A stretch of 33,123 bases of DNA from an uncultured Saprospiraceae bacterium. Its GTDB lineage: Bacteria; Bacteroidota; Bacteroidia; Chitinophagales; Saprospiraceae. This document shows positions 18,821 through 27,687 of this stretch, in pieces. How positions within the stretch are numbered: the stretch's first letter is position 1; the number at the start of each line of letters is the position of its first letter. The notes below the pieces were generated by a model. The model worked only from the letters and a program-made list of their open reading frames with translations, did not search any database and was not told where the DNA came from. A program made the position numbers and the translations under genes. The stretch covers positions 1-33,123 of the forward strand of contig CALLPK010000044.1 of assembly GCA_938015415.1 (NCBI GenBank), given 5' to 3'.

Positions 18821-20992
18821 TTAACCAAGAACCGTCTCTGCTTCAATCTTAGGCATTCCCGTTTTACTGGCGCCAATAAAAGTCTCAGGTGGTAAGCTAA
18901 TATGAAAAGTAGTTCCTTCGGTGAGTACCGAATCAAACCAAATTTTACCGTTGTACTTATCCACAATATTTTTACAAATAGTCAATCCAATACCCGTACC
19001 TTCATAACCTGCTCGCTTATCAAGTTGATGGAATAAGTTGAAAACTTTGTGGCTGTAATCCTCATTAATTCCGATTCCGTTATCCGCTACGCTGATGATA
19101 AAAGCTTCGGAAGTGAGTTTTGTCGCTACGGTAATAATTGGAAGTCGATCTTTAGGAATAAATTTTAATCCGTTACCAATCAGGTTTTGCATGAGTTGTA
19201 AGAGATGAACCCGGCTGATTTGTAAATCAATTTTTTCAGAAGGAAAATTTAGTACTGCTTTGTTGGAAACAATTTTTTCTCTCAAATTGCCCGTAACATC
19301 TTCCAGAATATCACCTAGCGTGGTTCGCTCATTCTCTGCTATGGATGAGGTAATGCGGGAATAGGCCAGTAGGTCTCCCAGCAAATTATTCATTCGGGTG
19401 ACCCCAGAGGTCACATACCCCATATATTCGTTGGCTTCTTCGTTAAAATCTTTACCCCATTTTTTTTGTATCAAACTAACAAAACTTCCTACGTTTCTAA
19501 GTGGTTCTTTCAGATCGTGTGCGGCTACGTAAACAAACTGTGATAATACTTCATTATTTTCCGCCAGTCGAATGTTTTGTGATTCGATCTCTTCTGATTT
19601 TTTACGAAGATTTATATTGTTTTTTTCTTTGAGCTTTACCATAGATCCCAAACCGACAATTAGTAGAATCAGTGTAATGGAGATAATAGCAAACATCATT
19701 TTATTCTGACGAAGCATCAAGGCTTGGTATTCTTTATCATTTTTTTCAACATCAAACTTAAATTGCAATTCGGTGATACGATCCGTCCGTTGTTGATTGA
19801 GAACATAATCACTGAGTTCAGTGTAGGTCTCTAAATATTGTAAGGCTAATTCAGTATTGCCTTTATTTTGATTTATTTTATATAAATCGTAATTGTTTTG
19901 CTGGGTCAGTTCCCGGTAATCTCCGGTTTTAGAAAAGACCAGACTTTTTTTGAAAGCAACCTCTGCGGTATCAATTTTATTTTGCTTTAGATACAATTCA
20001 CCCAAGCGATTATACAGTCGGGCATTCTCCAGGGTACTTAAATATTTTTCGTAGTCAAAACACTCCATAAAGTAGGATTCTGCTTCGTCGTATAATTCCA
20101 GGTGGGTATAAATTTCGGCAATGTTAACCAATCCACGGGAAATAGAAATACCGTCTTCACTTTGACGGTAAACGAGCAGAGAAGCTTTTTGCTTGGTCAG
20201 TGCCTCCTGATATTTTCCAAAAGAGGTAAGGATATGTCCGAAATCGTAGAGTGTAAAGGCGATTAATTTTTTATGATCGAGTTTAACGGCCATGTTGTAC
20301 GCCCGCTCGATGGTTTCAAGGGATTCTTTTTCGTGTTTAAGGTGGCGATAGGTGTTGGCGATACTCTGCAAGGTAATGATCATACCCTCGGTTGATTTTC
20401 GCTGCTCGGCAATATTGAGGGATTTAAAATAATAATCAATTGCCTTTTCATATTCGCCTACTGTTTCGTAGAGCGATCCCAAACCGTGGTAACCATTTTC
20501 AACTGTTTCGATATCTCCTTCTCTTTCGGCGAGATCAATGGCTTTAAGATGATAATTTTTGGCGATCGCGTATTTACTCATTTTTTCATAAACGATGGCC
20601 AGGTCGGTGTAGATCGTTAATTTTAATTCATTATCATTAAACTCTTGCGCAATATCCATACAAGTATTATAGCTATTGAGCGCATTCTGCAAATGGTTGT
20701 TCTCTTCAAAAACAAATCCCATCTCCCGGTTAATATTAAATAAATCTTTTTTATTCTTGGCTTTTGCTGCTTGATCGCGAGCAATATAAATGTAGGCAAT
20801 TGCGGTATTGAAGTCTTTGTGGGATGTTCTTGCGGCCATACGGAGGAGACTCTCCGTGGTTTTGTCTTCGGTAGCGTGCATAAGTACTACCTTCAGACTA
20901 TCCATATTAAATGGTTGCTTAGCACTGAGGAAAGATAGCTGTACTATTATAGATATACCAATTAGAAGAATTTTAGTAATGAAGTCTTTCAT
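18821..20992 (-). CDS. TPR-domain sensor histidine kinase
   Basis: A 723-residue membrane histidine kinase. After a signal-like N-terminal segment (about 7-24), residues about 45-410 form tetratricopeptide repeats that would lie in the periplasm. A transmembrane helix follows (432-453), then a coiled coil, then the HisKA domain with phospho-acceptor H492 in AAHDLKEPLRN. The HATPase domain (about 590-705) shows LIGNGLKFI, DNGIGI and GTGIGLTICKNIV. The HDLKEPL box places it in the phytochrome-like kinase class. No response regulator is adjacent, so the partner is elsewhere. A small-peptide gene lies just upstream on the same strand and could encode its signal; that link is speculative. Confidence 0.93.
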   Translation of the reverse strand: MKDFITKILLIGISIIVQLSFLSAKQPFNMDSLKVVLMHATEDKTTESLLRMAARTSHKDFNTAIAYIYIARDQAAKAKNKKDLFNINREMGFVFEENNHLQNALNSYNTCMDIAQEFNDNELKLTIYTDLAIVYEKMSKYAIAKNYHLKAIDLAEREGDIETVENGYHGLGSLYETVGEYEKAIDYYFKSLNIAEQRKSTEGMIITLQSIANTYRHLKHEKESLETIERAYNMAVKLDHKKLIAFTLYDFGHILTSFGKYQEALTKQKASLLVYRQSEDGISISRGLVNIAEIYTHLELYDEAESYFMECFDYEKYLSTLENARLYNRLGELYLKQNKIDTAEVAFKKSLVFSKTGDYRELTQQNNYDLYKINQNKGNTELALQYLETYTELSDYVLNQQRTDRITELQFKFDVEKNDKEYQALMLRQNKMMFAIISITLILLIVGLGSMVKLKEKNNINLRKKSEEIESQNIRLAENNEVLSQFVYVAAHDLKEPLRNVGSFVSLIQKKWGKDFNEEANEYMGYVTSGVTRMNNLLGDLLAYSRITSSIAENERTTLGDILEDVTGNLREKIVSNKAVLNFPSEKIDLQISRVHLLQLMQNLIGNGLKFIPKDRLPIITVATKLTSEAFIISVADNGIGINEDYSHKVFNLFHQLDKRAGYEGTGIGLTICKNIVDKYNGKIWFDSVLTEGTTFHISLPPETFIGASKTGMPKIEAETVLG

Positions 20993-21051
20993 TAAATAAG
21001 AGTTATTGGTTTTTTAGTTTTATTAGTATAGTCTAATGCAAGTAGTGTGCT

Positions 21052-21096
21052 AAAAAAAACGAATTAGCGCAAAATCGCACTAATTCGTTATTTTTT
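21052..21096. terminator. Bidirectional hairpin terminator after the small-peptide gene
   Basis: Arms 21058-21067 and 21080-21089 give a perfect 10-bp stem. An A run precedes it (a T run on the minus strand) and TATTTTTTT follows on the plus strand. No plus-strand gene lies upstream, so its natural user is the minus-strand peptide gene that ends at 21127. Confidence 0.8.
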
Positions 21097-21126
21097 TGAA
21101 GACTCACATCTTCGCCGTAGTTTGTT

Positions 21127-21306
21127 CTATCCGCTTATGCTTGCAGTAACTGATACTGCATCTGCAGATGTCTTAACTCTTGAGGAGATCACATCAGAAG
21201 GACGATCCTTTCTTTTGTCACCACCTCCTTTAAGGCTGATCGACTGATGTCGATTTAATACGGCGGAAGTTGGAAGCTCACATTGGAGTTTTTCTAGTTT
21301 TTTCAT
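21127..21306 (-). CDS. Small peptide with GG-leader-like N-terminus (59 aa)
   Basis: A 59-codon frame from ATG at 21306 to TAG at 21127. The protein starts MKKLEKLQCELPTSAVLN, continues RHQSISLKGGGDKRKDRP and ends VTASISG. The MKKLEKL start and a hydrophobic-LKGGG site after about 26 residues resemble the leaders of Bacteroidota natural-product or secreted peptide precursors with GG cleavage. The putative core is basic first, then rich in Ser, Thr and Val. A terminator follows 31 bp after the stop, which supports real expression. A weak promoter (ATTG, 18 bp, TATATTTC near 21340-21347 on the minus strand) lies upstream. The TPR histidine kinase is next on the strand. No processing enzyme or transporter is adjacent. 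Confidence 0.55.
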   Translation of the reverse strand: MKKLEKLQCELPTSAVLNRHQSISLKGGGDKRKDRPSDVISSRVKTSADAVSVTASISG

Positions 21307-21537
21307 GTCATGGATTTAGAAATTTAAAAAAAAATTAAAGAAATATAGTGATAAAATAACAACTTCAATGATAAGGGGGAATTTGTTGCGGGGAGGGAAT
21401 TAGTGGGTATCGATTGGCAACAACATTTACTAAACAAATAGAATGCCAGAAGCTGATTTTATCGTATTTTGTCAACGAAAAACTTAAATAATAAATTATT
21501 TTTAAACAGCTTCTATACTTAATATTAAATTTGCTTC

Positions 21538-22332
21538 ATGAATTTTAAAAATAAAGTGGTGTGGATTACGGGAGCTTCCTCCGGAATTGGAGAAGCATTA
21601 GCAGAAGAATTTGCTGAATTGGGCGCCCGACTGATTTTATCGTCTCGTCGGCAGGCTGAGCTAGAACGGGTAAAATCAAAATTAAAGATGTCCAGTGATA
21701 ATTGTTTGGTTTTGCCTTTGGACTTAGAGCAATACCAGGAAATGGAAGCCAAAGTGAAGAAAGCCCTCCTTCACTTCGACCAGATTGATTATCTGGTTAA
21801 CAATGGTGGAATATCACAACGATCGCTTATTTTAGATACTAAAATGGACGTTTATAAGCGTTTAATGGATATTGACTATTTAGGAACGGTTGCTTTGAGT
21901 AAGGCGGTATTGCCGGTTTTTGTAAAACAAAAATCTGGACATTACACGGTGGTTACCAGTCTGATGGGAAAATTTGCTTCTCCATTACGATCTGGATATT
22001 GTGGTGCCAAGCACGCATTACACGGTTTTTTTGACGCGTTACGGCTCGAACACGAAGACGATAATATTGGCGTTACATTGGTATGTCCAGGTTTTATCCG
22101 GACCAATATATCCCATAATGCACTGACGGGAAGTGGCGCGGCACAACAAATGATGGATAATGCGCAGGAAAATGGGATGTCTCCTAATGAATGTGCGCAA
22201 CATATCATCAGAGCGATCAATCGGGGTAATTACGAAGCGTATATTGGAGGAAAAGAGCGATTGGCCGTTTATCTGAAAAGATGGTTTCCAAGGTTGCTGC
22301 ATAGGGTTGTACGCAAATCAGCCGTCACTTAA
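21538..22332 (+). CDS. Short-chain dehydrogenase/reductase (DHRS7-like)
   Basis: A 264-residue NAD(P)-dependent oxidoreductase of the classical SDR family. The Rossmann motif TGASSGIG is at 11-18, VNNGG at 87-91, and the catalytic triad is S141, Y154 and K158 (YCGAK). CPGFIRT follows, as in classical members. RR at 37-38 after strand 2 favours NADP(H). The C-terminal basic helix (LAVYLKRWFPRLLHRVV) resembles membrane-associated DHRS7-type members that act on lipids or steroids. The substrate cannot be stated. The next gene follows after 48 bp on the same strand. Confidence 0.9.
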   Translation: MNFKNKVVWITGASSGIGEALAEEFAELGARLILSSRRQAELERVKSKLKMSSDNCLVLPLDLEQYQEMEAKVKKALLHFDQIDYLVNNGGISQRSLILDTKMDVYKRLMDIDYLGTVALSKAVLPVFVKQKSGHYTVVTSLMGKFASPLRSGYCGAKHALHGFFDALRLEHEDDNIGVTLVCPGFIRTNISHNALTGSGAAQQMMDNAQENGMSPNECAQHIIRAINRGNYEAYIGGKERLAVYLKRWFPRLLHRVVRKSAVT

Positions 22333-22380
22333 ATACTATAATAACTTCAATTAATTAACCTTTACATAAATTTATTAGCT

Positions 22381-23253
22381 ATGAATTTTAAACAACATTT
22401 TCTGGTAATTTTTATTACCTGCCTTTGCTGCCTCCTTGGTTCGGGCAATTTATTTGGACAAGACATTATTACCAAGAAAGATGGTAAAAAGATGAAAGTC
22501 ATCATTAAAGAAGTCTCAGACACGGAAATCAAATATGTAGATTATCGCGACGTTGAAGGGATTGTCTTTGTGATGGATCGTTCCTTGATTCGGGAAATAA
22601 AATTTTCCTATGGGGAAAAAATTAAAGAGGAAGGGCCTAATCAGGATGTAGCCTACTTTGTAGACGATCGCAATCAAAACATCAAACTTAATTTTACAGC
22701 CATTAACGTTGGATTTACCATTCTTACTTACGAACGGGCGATTGATCCTTCTTCAAGTTTAGAATATAGTTTGAAAATCCCAGGGTTGGGAATTAACAGA
22801 AACAATAGCGAACTGTCAGGAATCGGATTCTCTGTCGGTTATAAATTGAAAATTGGTTCTGTTTTTAAGGGAGATGGTTACCGTCCTAAGCACATATCAG
22901 CAGGTGGATACTTCAGGTTATTAGCTGGATATGTTTATACGGCAGAAAAGAGGGATCGATTTCAGCAAGGTAATACCAGGACGACCCGTTCTTCTGCACA
23001 TATTGGAATAGAACTCGGTAAGCAATGGATTTTATCCAACCGAGCTGCATTTGATATCTATATTGGTTATCATTATTACGGAGGTAGTTATGGATTTGAA
23101 AGTAATGGTGCTACTTTTGATCGTTTTAATGATGATGAATTATTAGGAGGAGATATATTAGGGTATGATAATAACGCTTTTTCAATCGGATTGAGAATCG
23201 GTGGTCTGTTCGGAAATTATGGAAAAGCCATCAAGAATAAGAAAAAGAGATAA
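22381..23253 (+). CDS. Predicted outer-membrane beta-barrel protein, unknown function
   Basis: A 290-residue exported protein with a signal peptide ending near LFGQ (about 27). Residues 28-80 form a small domain common in Bacteroidota (DIITKKDGKKMKVIIKEV, then EIKYVDYRD), probably periplasmic. From about 105 on, alternating amphipathic strands rich in Gly and aromatics (ISAGGYFRLLAGYVYTAE, FDIYIGYHYYGGSYGFE, AFSIGLRIGGLFG) suggest an 8- to 10-strand barrel. The sequence ends in a lysine-rich tail. I do not recognise a named family. It closes with a strong terminator shared with the convergent iscA gene. Confidence 0.8.
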   Translation: MNFKQHFLVIFITCLCCLLGSGNLFGQDIITKKDGKKMKVIIKEVSDTEIKYVDYRDVEGIVFVMDRSLIREIKFSYGEKIKEEGPNQDVAYFVDDRNQNIKLNFTAINVGFTILTYERAIDPSSSLEYSLKIPGLGINRNNSELSGIGFSVGYKLKIGSVFKGDGYRPKHISAGGYFRLLAGYVYTAEKRDRFQQGNTRTTRSSAHIGIELGKQWILSNRAAFDIYIGYHYYGGSYGFESNGATFDRFNDDELLGGDILGYDNNAFSIGLRIGGLFGNYGKAIKNKKKR

Positions 23254-23301
23254 ATCATCTGTCGATCTTTAATCCTCATCCGTAAGGATTAAACAGAAAT
23301 A

Positions 23302-23340
23302 ATTAAAGCCCGGAGCGATCAAATCGTTCCGGGCTTTAAT
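23302..23340. terminator. Bidirectional terminator between the barrel gene and iscA
   Basis: An 18-bp stem (23302-23319 and 23323-23340, one wobble) with a 3-nt loop. The stem ends in AT-rich arms that give a T tail in both directions. It serves the convergent genes ending at 23253 and 23365. Confidence 0.88.
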
Positions 23341-23364
23341 TTTATATTTTAAGTGCATTTTTAC

Positions 23365-23694
23365 TTAAACCGCAAAACTCTCACCACATCCACACTCGCG
23401 TTCCGCATTTGGATTATTAAAATAAAATCCTTTTCCTTCCAGTCCACCCGAAAATTCTAAGGTGGTATTACATAAGTATAGAAAACTCTTCAGGTCCGTT
23501 ACTACTTTGACGCCATTGTCCTCAAAAACCTGATCGTTAGGCTGAGATTCGTTGTCAAAGTCCATCTTGTAAGAAAGACCGGAACAACCACCACTGACGA
23601 CACTCACGCGCACGAAAAATTCTTTCTCATCCAAGTTTTGTTCGGCGAGAATATGGTCAATTCTTTCTTTTGCACTATCTGCTACAAATACCAT
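23365..23694 (-). CDS. iscA: A-type iron-sulfur carrier protein
   Basis: A 109-residue A-type Fe-S carrier (HesB/IscA family) that receives clusters from the IscU scaffold and passes them to target proteins. The three conserved ligand Cys are C37 (SGGCSGLSY), C101 and C103 (CGCGESF). Length and motif order match IscA/SufA/ErpA; the iscU neighbour favours IscA. It is third in the iscS-iscU-iscA order, 30 bp after iscU. Confidence 0.93.
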   Translation of the reverse strand: MVFVADSAKERIDHILAEQNLDEKEFFVRVSVVSGGCSGLSYKMDFDNESQPNDQVFEDNGVKVVTDLKSFLYLCNTTLEFSGGLEGKGFYFNNPNAERECGCGESFAV

Positions 23695-23724
23695 AATCTA
23701 ATATTTTGCGTAGAAAAAAATGGA

Positions 23725-24141
23725 TTAATGTCCGGACTTCTCCGTCTCTTTGACCTCAATTCCGTTCTTTTGCTGGTAATCGGCGATCGCACTTTTAATT
23801 GCATCTTCGGCCAGTACAGAACAGTGAATTTTTACGGGTGGTAAAGCAAGTTCTTCCACAATTTTCATGTTGTCAATCGCCAAAGCATCATCAACAGATA
23901 TTCCTTTTAACCACTCCGTTGCAAGTGAAGAAGAAGCGATGGCAGAACCACAACCAAAAGTTTTAAACTTTGCGTCCTTGATTTTTCCAGTTTCCTCGTC
24001 TACTTCAATCTGTAAACGCATCACGTCACCACACTCAGGTGCACCTACTAATCCAGTACCCACATTTTTTTGGCTCTTATCCATTGTTCCCACGTTGCGT
24101 GGATTTTTAAAGTGATCGAGCAATTTTTCTGAATATGCCAT
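23725..24141 (-). CDS. iscU: Iron-sulfur cluster scaffold IscU
   Basis: A 138-residue scaffold on which [2Fe-2S] clusters are assembled from IscS-supplied sulfur. Active-site residues are all present: C37 and D39 (APECGD), C64 (FGCGSA), H106 and C107 (KIHCSVL). The chaperone-binding LPPVK motif (100-104) precedes HC, as needed for HscA recognition, although hscA and hscB are not in this window. The last 20 residues are a charged extension. It lies 76 bp downstream of iscS and 30 bp upstream of iscA. Confidence 0.95.
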   Translation of the reverse strand: MAYSEKLLDHFKNPRNVGTMDKSQKNVGTGLVGAPECGDVMRLQIEVDEETGKIKDAKFKTFGCGSAIASSSLATEWLKGISVDDALAIDNMKIVEELALPPVKIHCSVLAEDAIKSAIADYQQKNGIEVKETEKSGH

Positions 24142-24217
24142 AATTATATATTTTTAAAGATTTTTAAGTATTTAACGCTGTTAAAAGGATATTATAGTTA
24201 GAAACAAAAATTACGTT

Positions 24218-25441
24218 TTAATGTTCTGACCATTCAATGCTATCAATATCTACCCCTTCTTTGTACATTTCCCAAATCGGGCTGAGATCGCGCATGTGAT
24301 TTACACCCTGGGTAATAGCTTTTATGGTATAGTCAATATCTTCTTCGGTCGTAAATCTACCCAGACTAAAACGCAAGGAAGAGTGTGCCAAATCATCTCC
24401 CAAGCCTAGAGCAACCAGTACGTAAGATGGCTCCAGAGAAGCAGATGTACAAGCAGAACCGGAAGAAAGGGCGATATTCTGGTTAAAAGTCATCATTAAT
24501 CCTTCTCCTTCTACGTGTTTGAAAGAAAGGTTGGAGACGTGTGGCATTCGGTGTTCCTTACTACCGTTGATATAGACTTCCTCCATTGCGGCTATCAAGG
24601 CATTTTCCAGCTTATCCCGTAACTTGGATAAACGCTCGGCATCCTGGTGCATTTCTTTAGAAGCAATTTCAGCCGCCTTACCGAATCCAACAATACCCGG
24701 AACGTTTAAAGTTCCGGAACGCATTCCTCTCTCGTGTCCGCCACCATCCATCTGAGCGGTAACTTTCACTCTTGGGTTTTTTCGGCAAACGTACAATGCA
24801 CCAACTCCTTTTGGTCCGTACATTTTGTGTCCGGTAAATGCCATCAAGTGAACCCCCGTTGCTTTGGGATCTACGGGAATTTTTCCGACCACCTGCGTTG
24901 CGTCGCTCATAAAGAGAACACCGTGTTTTTCGCAGATTTCACCGATTTTTTTCATAGGCTGAATAACACCCGTTTCATTGTTGGCCCACATAACAGATAC
25001 CAGGATCGTTTTATCAGTAATGGCTGCTTCGAGCGCTTTCAGATCAATTAATCCTTCGCTATCTACATCCAGGTAAGTTACTTCACCGCCCATCTTTTCA
25101 ATCTTCTTACAAGCATCTAAAACCGCTTTGTGTTCCGTTTTTAAGGTAATAATGTGGTTACCTTTACGCTGATACATTTCAAATACGCCCTTGAGCGCCA
25201 GATTATCTGCTTCGGTGGCACCAGAAGTGAAGATAATTTCTTTTGAATCAACGTTGATCAGATTCGCAATTTGCTCCCGGGCATAATCCACCGCTTCTTC
25301 GGCAATCCAGCCAAAAGGGTGGTTACGACTGGCCGCATTTCCGTGTTTTTCGTAGAAATATGGGATCATCTCATCCACTACGCGCGGATCACAGGGAGTT
25401 GTCGCATTATTATCCAGGTATATTTGTCTTGTGTTATTCAT
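24218..25441 (-). CDS. iscS: Cysteine desulfurase IscS
   Basis: A PLP enzyme of 407 residues that takes sulfur from cysteine and hands it as persulfide to IscU and other acceptors. The PLP Lys is K206 ([11 protein letters not shown]), with H104 stacking on the cofactor. The catalytic C331 lies in [17 protein letters not shown], the long flexible loop of group I (IscS/NifS) desulfurases. The C-terminus ([10 protein letters not shown]) is the conserved IscU-docking tail. It is the first gene of the cluster. No iscR precedes it, so control may rest on the dyad and promoter just upstream. Confidence 0.96.
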   Translation of the reverse strand: MNNTRQIYLDNNATTPCDPRVVDEMIPYFYEKHGNAASRNHPFGWIAEEAVDYAREQIANLINVDSKEIIFTSGATEADNLALKGVFEMYQRKGNHIITLKTEHKAVLDACKKIEKMGGEVTYLDVDSEGLIDLKALEAAITDKTILVSVMWANNETGVIQPMKKIGEICEKHGVLFMSDATQVVGKIPVDPKATGVHLMAFTGHKMYGPKGVGALYVCRKNPRVKVTAQMDGGGHERGMRSGTLNVPGIVGFGKAAEIASKEMHQDAERLSKLRDKLENALIAAMEEVYINGSKEHRMPHVSNLSFKHVEGEGLMMTFNQNIALSSGSACTSASLEPSYVLVALGLGDDLAHSSLRFSLGRFTTEEDIDYTIKAITQGVNHMRDLSPIWEMYKEGVDIDSIEWSEH

Positions 25442-25453
25442 CGAATAAAATTA

Positions 25454-25470
25454 TTTAGATTAAGTCTAAA
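25454..25470. promoter_or_regulatory. Palindrome in the isc leader
   Basis: TTTAGATTAAGTCTAAA is a 17-bp dyad with a single mismatched pair. It lies 12 bp before the iscS ATG and downstream of the -7 box, where a repressor would block transcription. The regulator is not identified. Confidence 0.45.
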
Positions 25471-25485
25471 GAGGTATCTAGCTTA

Positions 25486-25493
25486 CAAAGATA
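25486..25493 (-). promoter_or_regulatory. Bacteroidota -7 box for the isc cluster
   Basis: The minus strand reads TATCTTTG, an exact TAnnTTTG match, 44 nt before the iscS ATG. A clear TTTG -33 element is not present at the normal spacing. Confidence 0.55.
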
Positions 25494-25640
25494 ACATTAA
25501 TATACAAAAAAGGTTGTAAAAAAAGAACTGATTTAAGCAAGATAAATTACTTATTTTAGCGGAAGAATCAGTTGTCGCCCCGGGGATGATTTTTTATCCG
25601 GAAAAGGGTGCGTTACACCAGGTTTTATAAAGGAAATTTA

Positions 25641-26732
25641 ATGGAGCATCAGGATAATTTATTTAAAGAATTCGAGGCAATTTCGGCGGAAGCCTGGTTG
25701 GCTAAAATAACGGCGGATCTGAAAGGAAAAGATCGGAAGGCCCTCAACCATCGGGTAGGAGAAAATATTAGTTTATCTCCTTTTCACCACGCGGACACAA
25801 TATCCGAGCCAGGGGGTCCCATTGCCCGGAATACCGAAGGAAACCAATGGTTGATTGGAGAGTCATTTTTGCTGGACGAAGATTTAAGCCTGACTAACAA
25901 AGCGATATTGCACGCACTGGAAAACGGGGTAGAAGCGATAAAAATTGCCGTTGACCGGAAGTTAACAACTGCGGATTTTATTAAGTTATTTGACCAAGTC
26001 GAACCATCTTATATTCATACCCATTTTACGATTAGCAAAAAGATTAACCCACTTGAGGTACTATCGGAATTTGCTAAAATTTTAGCCGAAAAAATAGGAG
26101 ATAAAAATGCTTTTTATGGATCCGTTGATGGTATGAGAATGCCAGATCAAGCACTGCAAAACTGGAAGAACAGCCATTTGCCGAATTTTAAAATATGGTG
26201 TATCGAAGCACCCTTTGGAGATCCGGTTGATCAATTGACAACATTGATTAAAAACGGCGTAGATGGACTCGAAAAGTCAGAAGATGTTTCGGTAGCTCCC
26301 GAGATGGTATTTAAAATGAAAATTGGTACAGACTTTTTTCTCGAAATAGCCAAGTTGCGAGCCTTACGGGTTCTATGGGCAAATGTTCTCCGAGCCTATA
26401 GATTGGAAGCCACTATTTATCCAAAAATAATGGTTGATTTTGATATGAGTAGTCAGACGGAAGATCCCAACCAAAATATGATTCGGGCCACTACGATGGC
26501 CATGGCTGCGGCGCTCGGAGGAGCGGATTTTTTGACGGTTTTGCCAGCAAGTGAAGGAGAGGAAGATCGTTCCGCATTTTATCGCCGCATTGCCCGTAAT
26601 GTGCAGCATATTTTAAAGATGGAATCCTTTCTGGACCGGGTAAAAGATGTAGCGGGCGGAAGCTATTACCTGGAGACTTTAACCACAGAAATCGGGAAAG
26701 CGGTTTGGAAAAATATCGGGGATATGAATTAG
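25641..26732 (+). CDS. mutA: Methylmalonyl-CoA mutase small-subunit-like protein, short form
   Basis: A 363-residue homologue of the methylmalonyl-CoA mutase small (alpha-type) subunit, which pairs with the B12-binding MutB to interconvert methylmalonyl-CoA and succinyl-CoA. Recognisable are EAWLAKITADLKGKD near the start, the TIM-barrel stretches, ATTMAMAAALGGADFLTVLP and the SFLDRVKDVAGGSYYLETLT motif near the end. The protein stops soon after this barrel, so the C-terminal B12-binding-like domain of full-length small subunits is absent. No mutB follows; the next gene is on the opposite strand. I chose ATG 25641, preceded by AAAGGAAA, over an in-frame ATG at 25608. Confidence 0.85.
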   Translation: MEHQDNLFKEFEAISAEAWLAKITADLKGKDRKALNHRVGENISLSPFHHADTISEPGGPIARNTEGNQWLIGESFLLDEDLSLTNKAILHALENGVEAIKIAVDRKLTTADFIKLFDQVEPSYIHTHFTISKKINPLEVLSEFAKILAEKIGDKNAFYGSVDGMRMPDQALQNWKNSHLPNFKIWCIEAPFGDPVDQLTTLIKNGVDGLEKSEDVSVAPEMVFKMKIGTDFFLEIAKLRALRVLWANVLRAYRLEATIYPKIMVDFDMSSQTEDPNQNMIRATTMAMAAALGGADFLTVLPASEGEEDRSAFYRRIARNVQHILKMESFLDRVKDVAGGSYYLETLTTEIGKAVWKNIGDMN

Positions 26733-26808
26733 AGACTATCAATCTTAACCTGCCTCCGTACCGCGATTGAAGAGGACCAATAGTCAATAACAAACAGCGA
26801 AAGGCATT

Positions 26809-27534
26809 CTAAAAAGCCAAACGCTTTCGTTTAATAATTTGTGATAAACTAACCACGGCCAGAATAATAATCGCTGCGATACTGGCATACTTGATCGTCG
26901 GATAGGTTCCGTTTTCTGCAATAATCCCAATGGATGCCCAGATAAATACCAGCGGTACGACCATTCCCTTTTGAAAGGCCATAAAAATTCCAATCAATAC
27001 TAATGCGCCAATGATAACGGCCGTAATAGTCACTTGCTGTTCTATTGGTAAATTAACGCCGGCTTCCGTAAGCATCAGCGCCGCGGATACCGCCGTGGCG
27101 GCACAAATCCATCCCAGATACATTTGCGTAGGTAAGTAATACCAGTGCGTATTGGGATTTTTCTCCAACTCAATCTGTTTACGTAAGGAAATAAATAATA
27201 TAACTAGCGCAATTAGATGCCAGAGGATATTGACAAATCCCAGCCATTGAATATTGGTATAACTTATGGGAACAAAACTGATGGAAGCCAGCGCGGCAAA
27301 AATTCCGGCGATGGTGGCCGTACGCAAATACGGACTATCTACCCGCTCGGATTTCAGCTGAAACCAACTGTAGATAATCATTCCCAGAAAAATAGGGCCC
27401 CAGATAGAAAAGGCGTAGCCAGCGGGCTGAATGAGTACCCTGGCGTCATCTTCAAATTGAGAATCAAAATAGAAGACACTACCAAAATTTACGAGTGGTA
27501 CGATAAGGAAAAGGATAAATTGTAGTTTTTTCAT
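26809..27534 (-). CDS. TspO/MBR-related integral membrane protein
   Basis: A 241-residue membrane protein with about seven or eight hydrophobic segments. PAGYAFSIWGPIF (residues 37-49) is the hallmark of TspO-like proteins, and QMYLGWICAATAVSAA resembles the second conserved block. It is longer than classical five-helix TspO (about 160 residues) and belongs to a larger related form found in bacteria and eukaryotes. TspO proteins bind porphyrins and sterols; no ligand is shown for this long form as far as I know. It is convergent with the mutA-like gene. Confidence 0.78.
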   Translation of the reverse strand: MKKLQFILFLIVPLVNFGSVFYFDSQFEDDARVLIQPAGYAFSIWGPIFLGMIIYSWFQLKSERVDSPYLRTATIAGIFAALASISFVPISYTNIQWLGFVNILWHLIALVILFISLRKQIELEKNPNTHWYYLPTQMYLGWICAATAVSAALMLTEAGVNLPIEQQVTITAVIIGALVLIGIFMAFQKGMVVPLVFIWASIGIIAENGTYPTIKYASIAAIIILAVVSLSQIIKRKRLAF

Positions 27535-27687
27535 GATTCTTTAACGCAGAACGTAAGAAAAAGTTAGAATACTGTCGCAATTCGCAACTTTTGGGAGCAT
27601 AAAGTTATGGCAGCCATCTGAAGGATGTCTACAGGATATTCTAAAATAATAATAATCAAATTTTTATATCGAGTTTAGATTTCGAAG

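Noticed and set aside
25608-25640. Upstream in-frame ATG for the mutA-like gene
   Set aside because: The ATG at 25641 is preceded by a purine-rich site and gives the start expected for the family.
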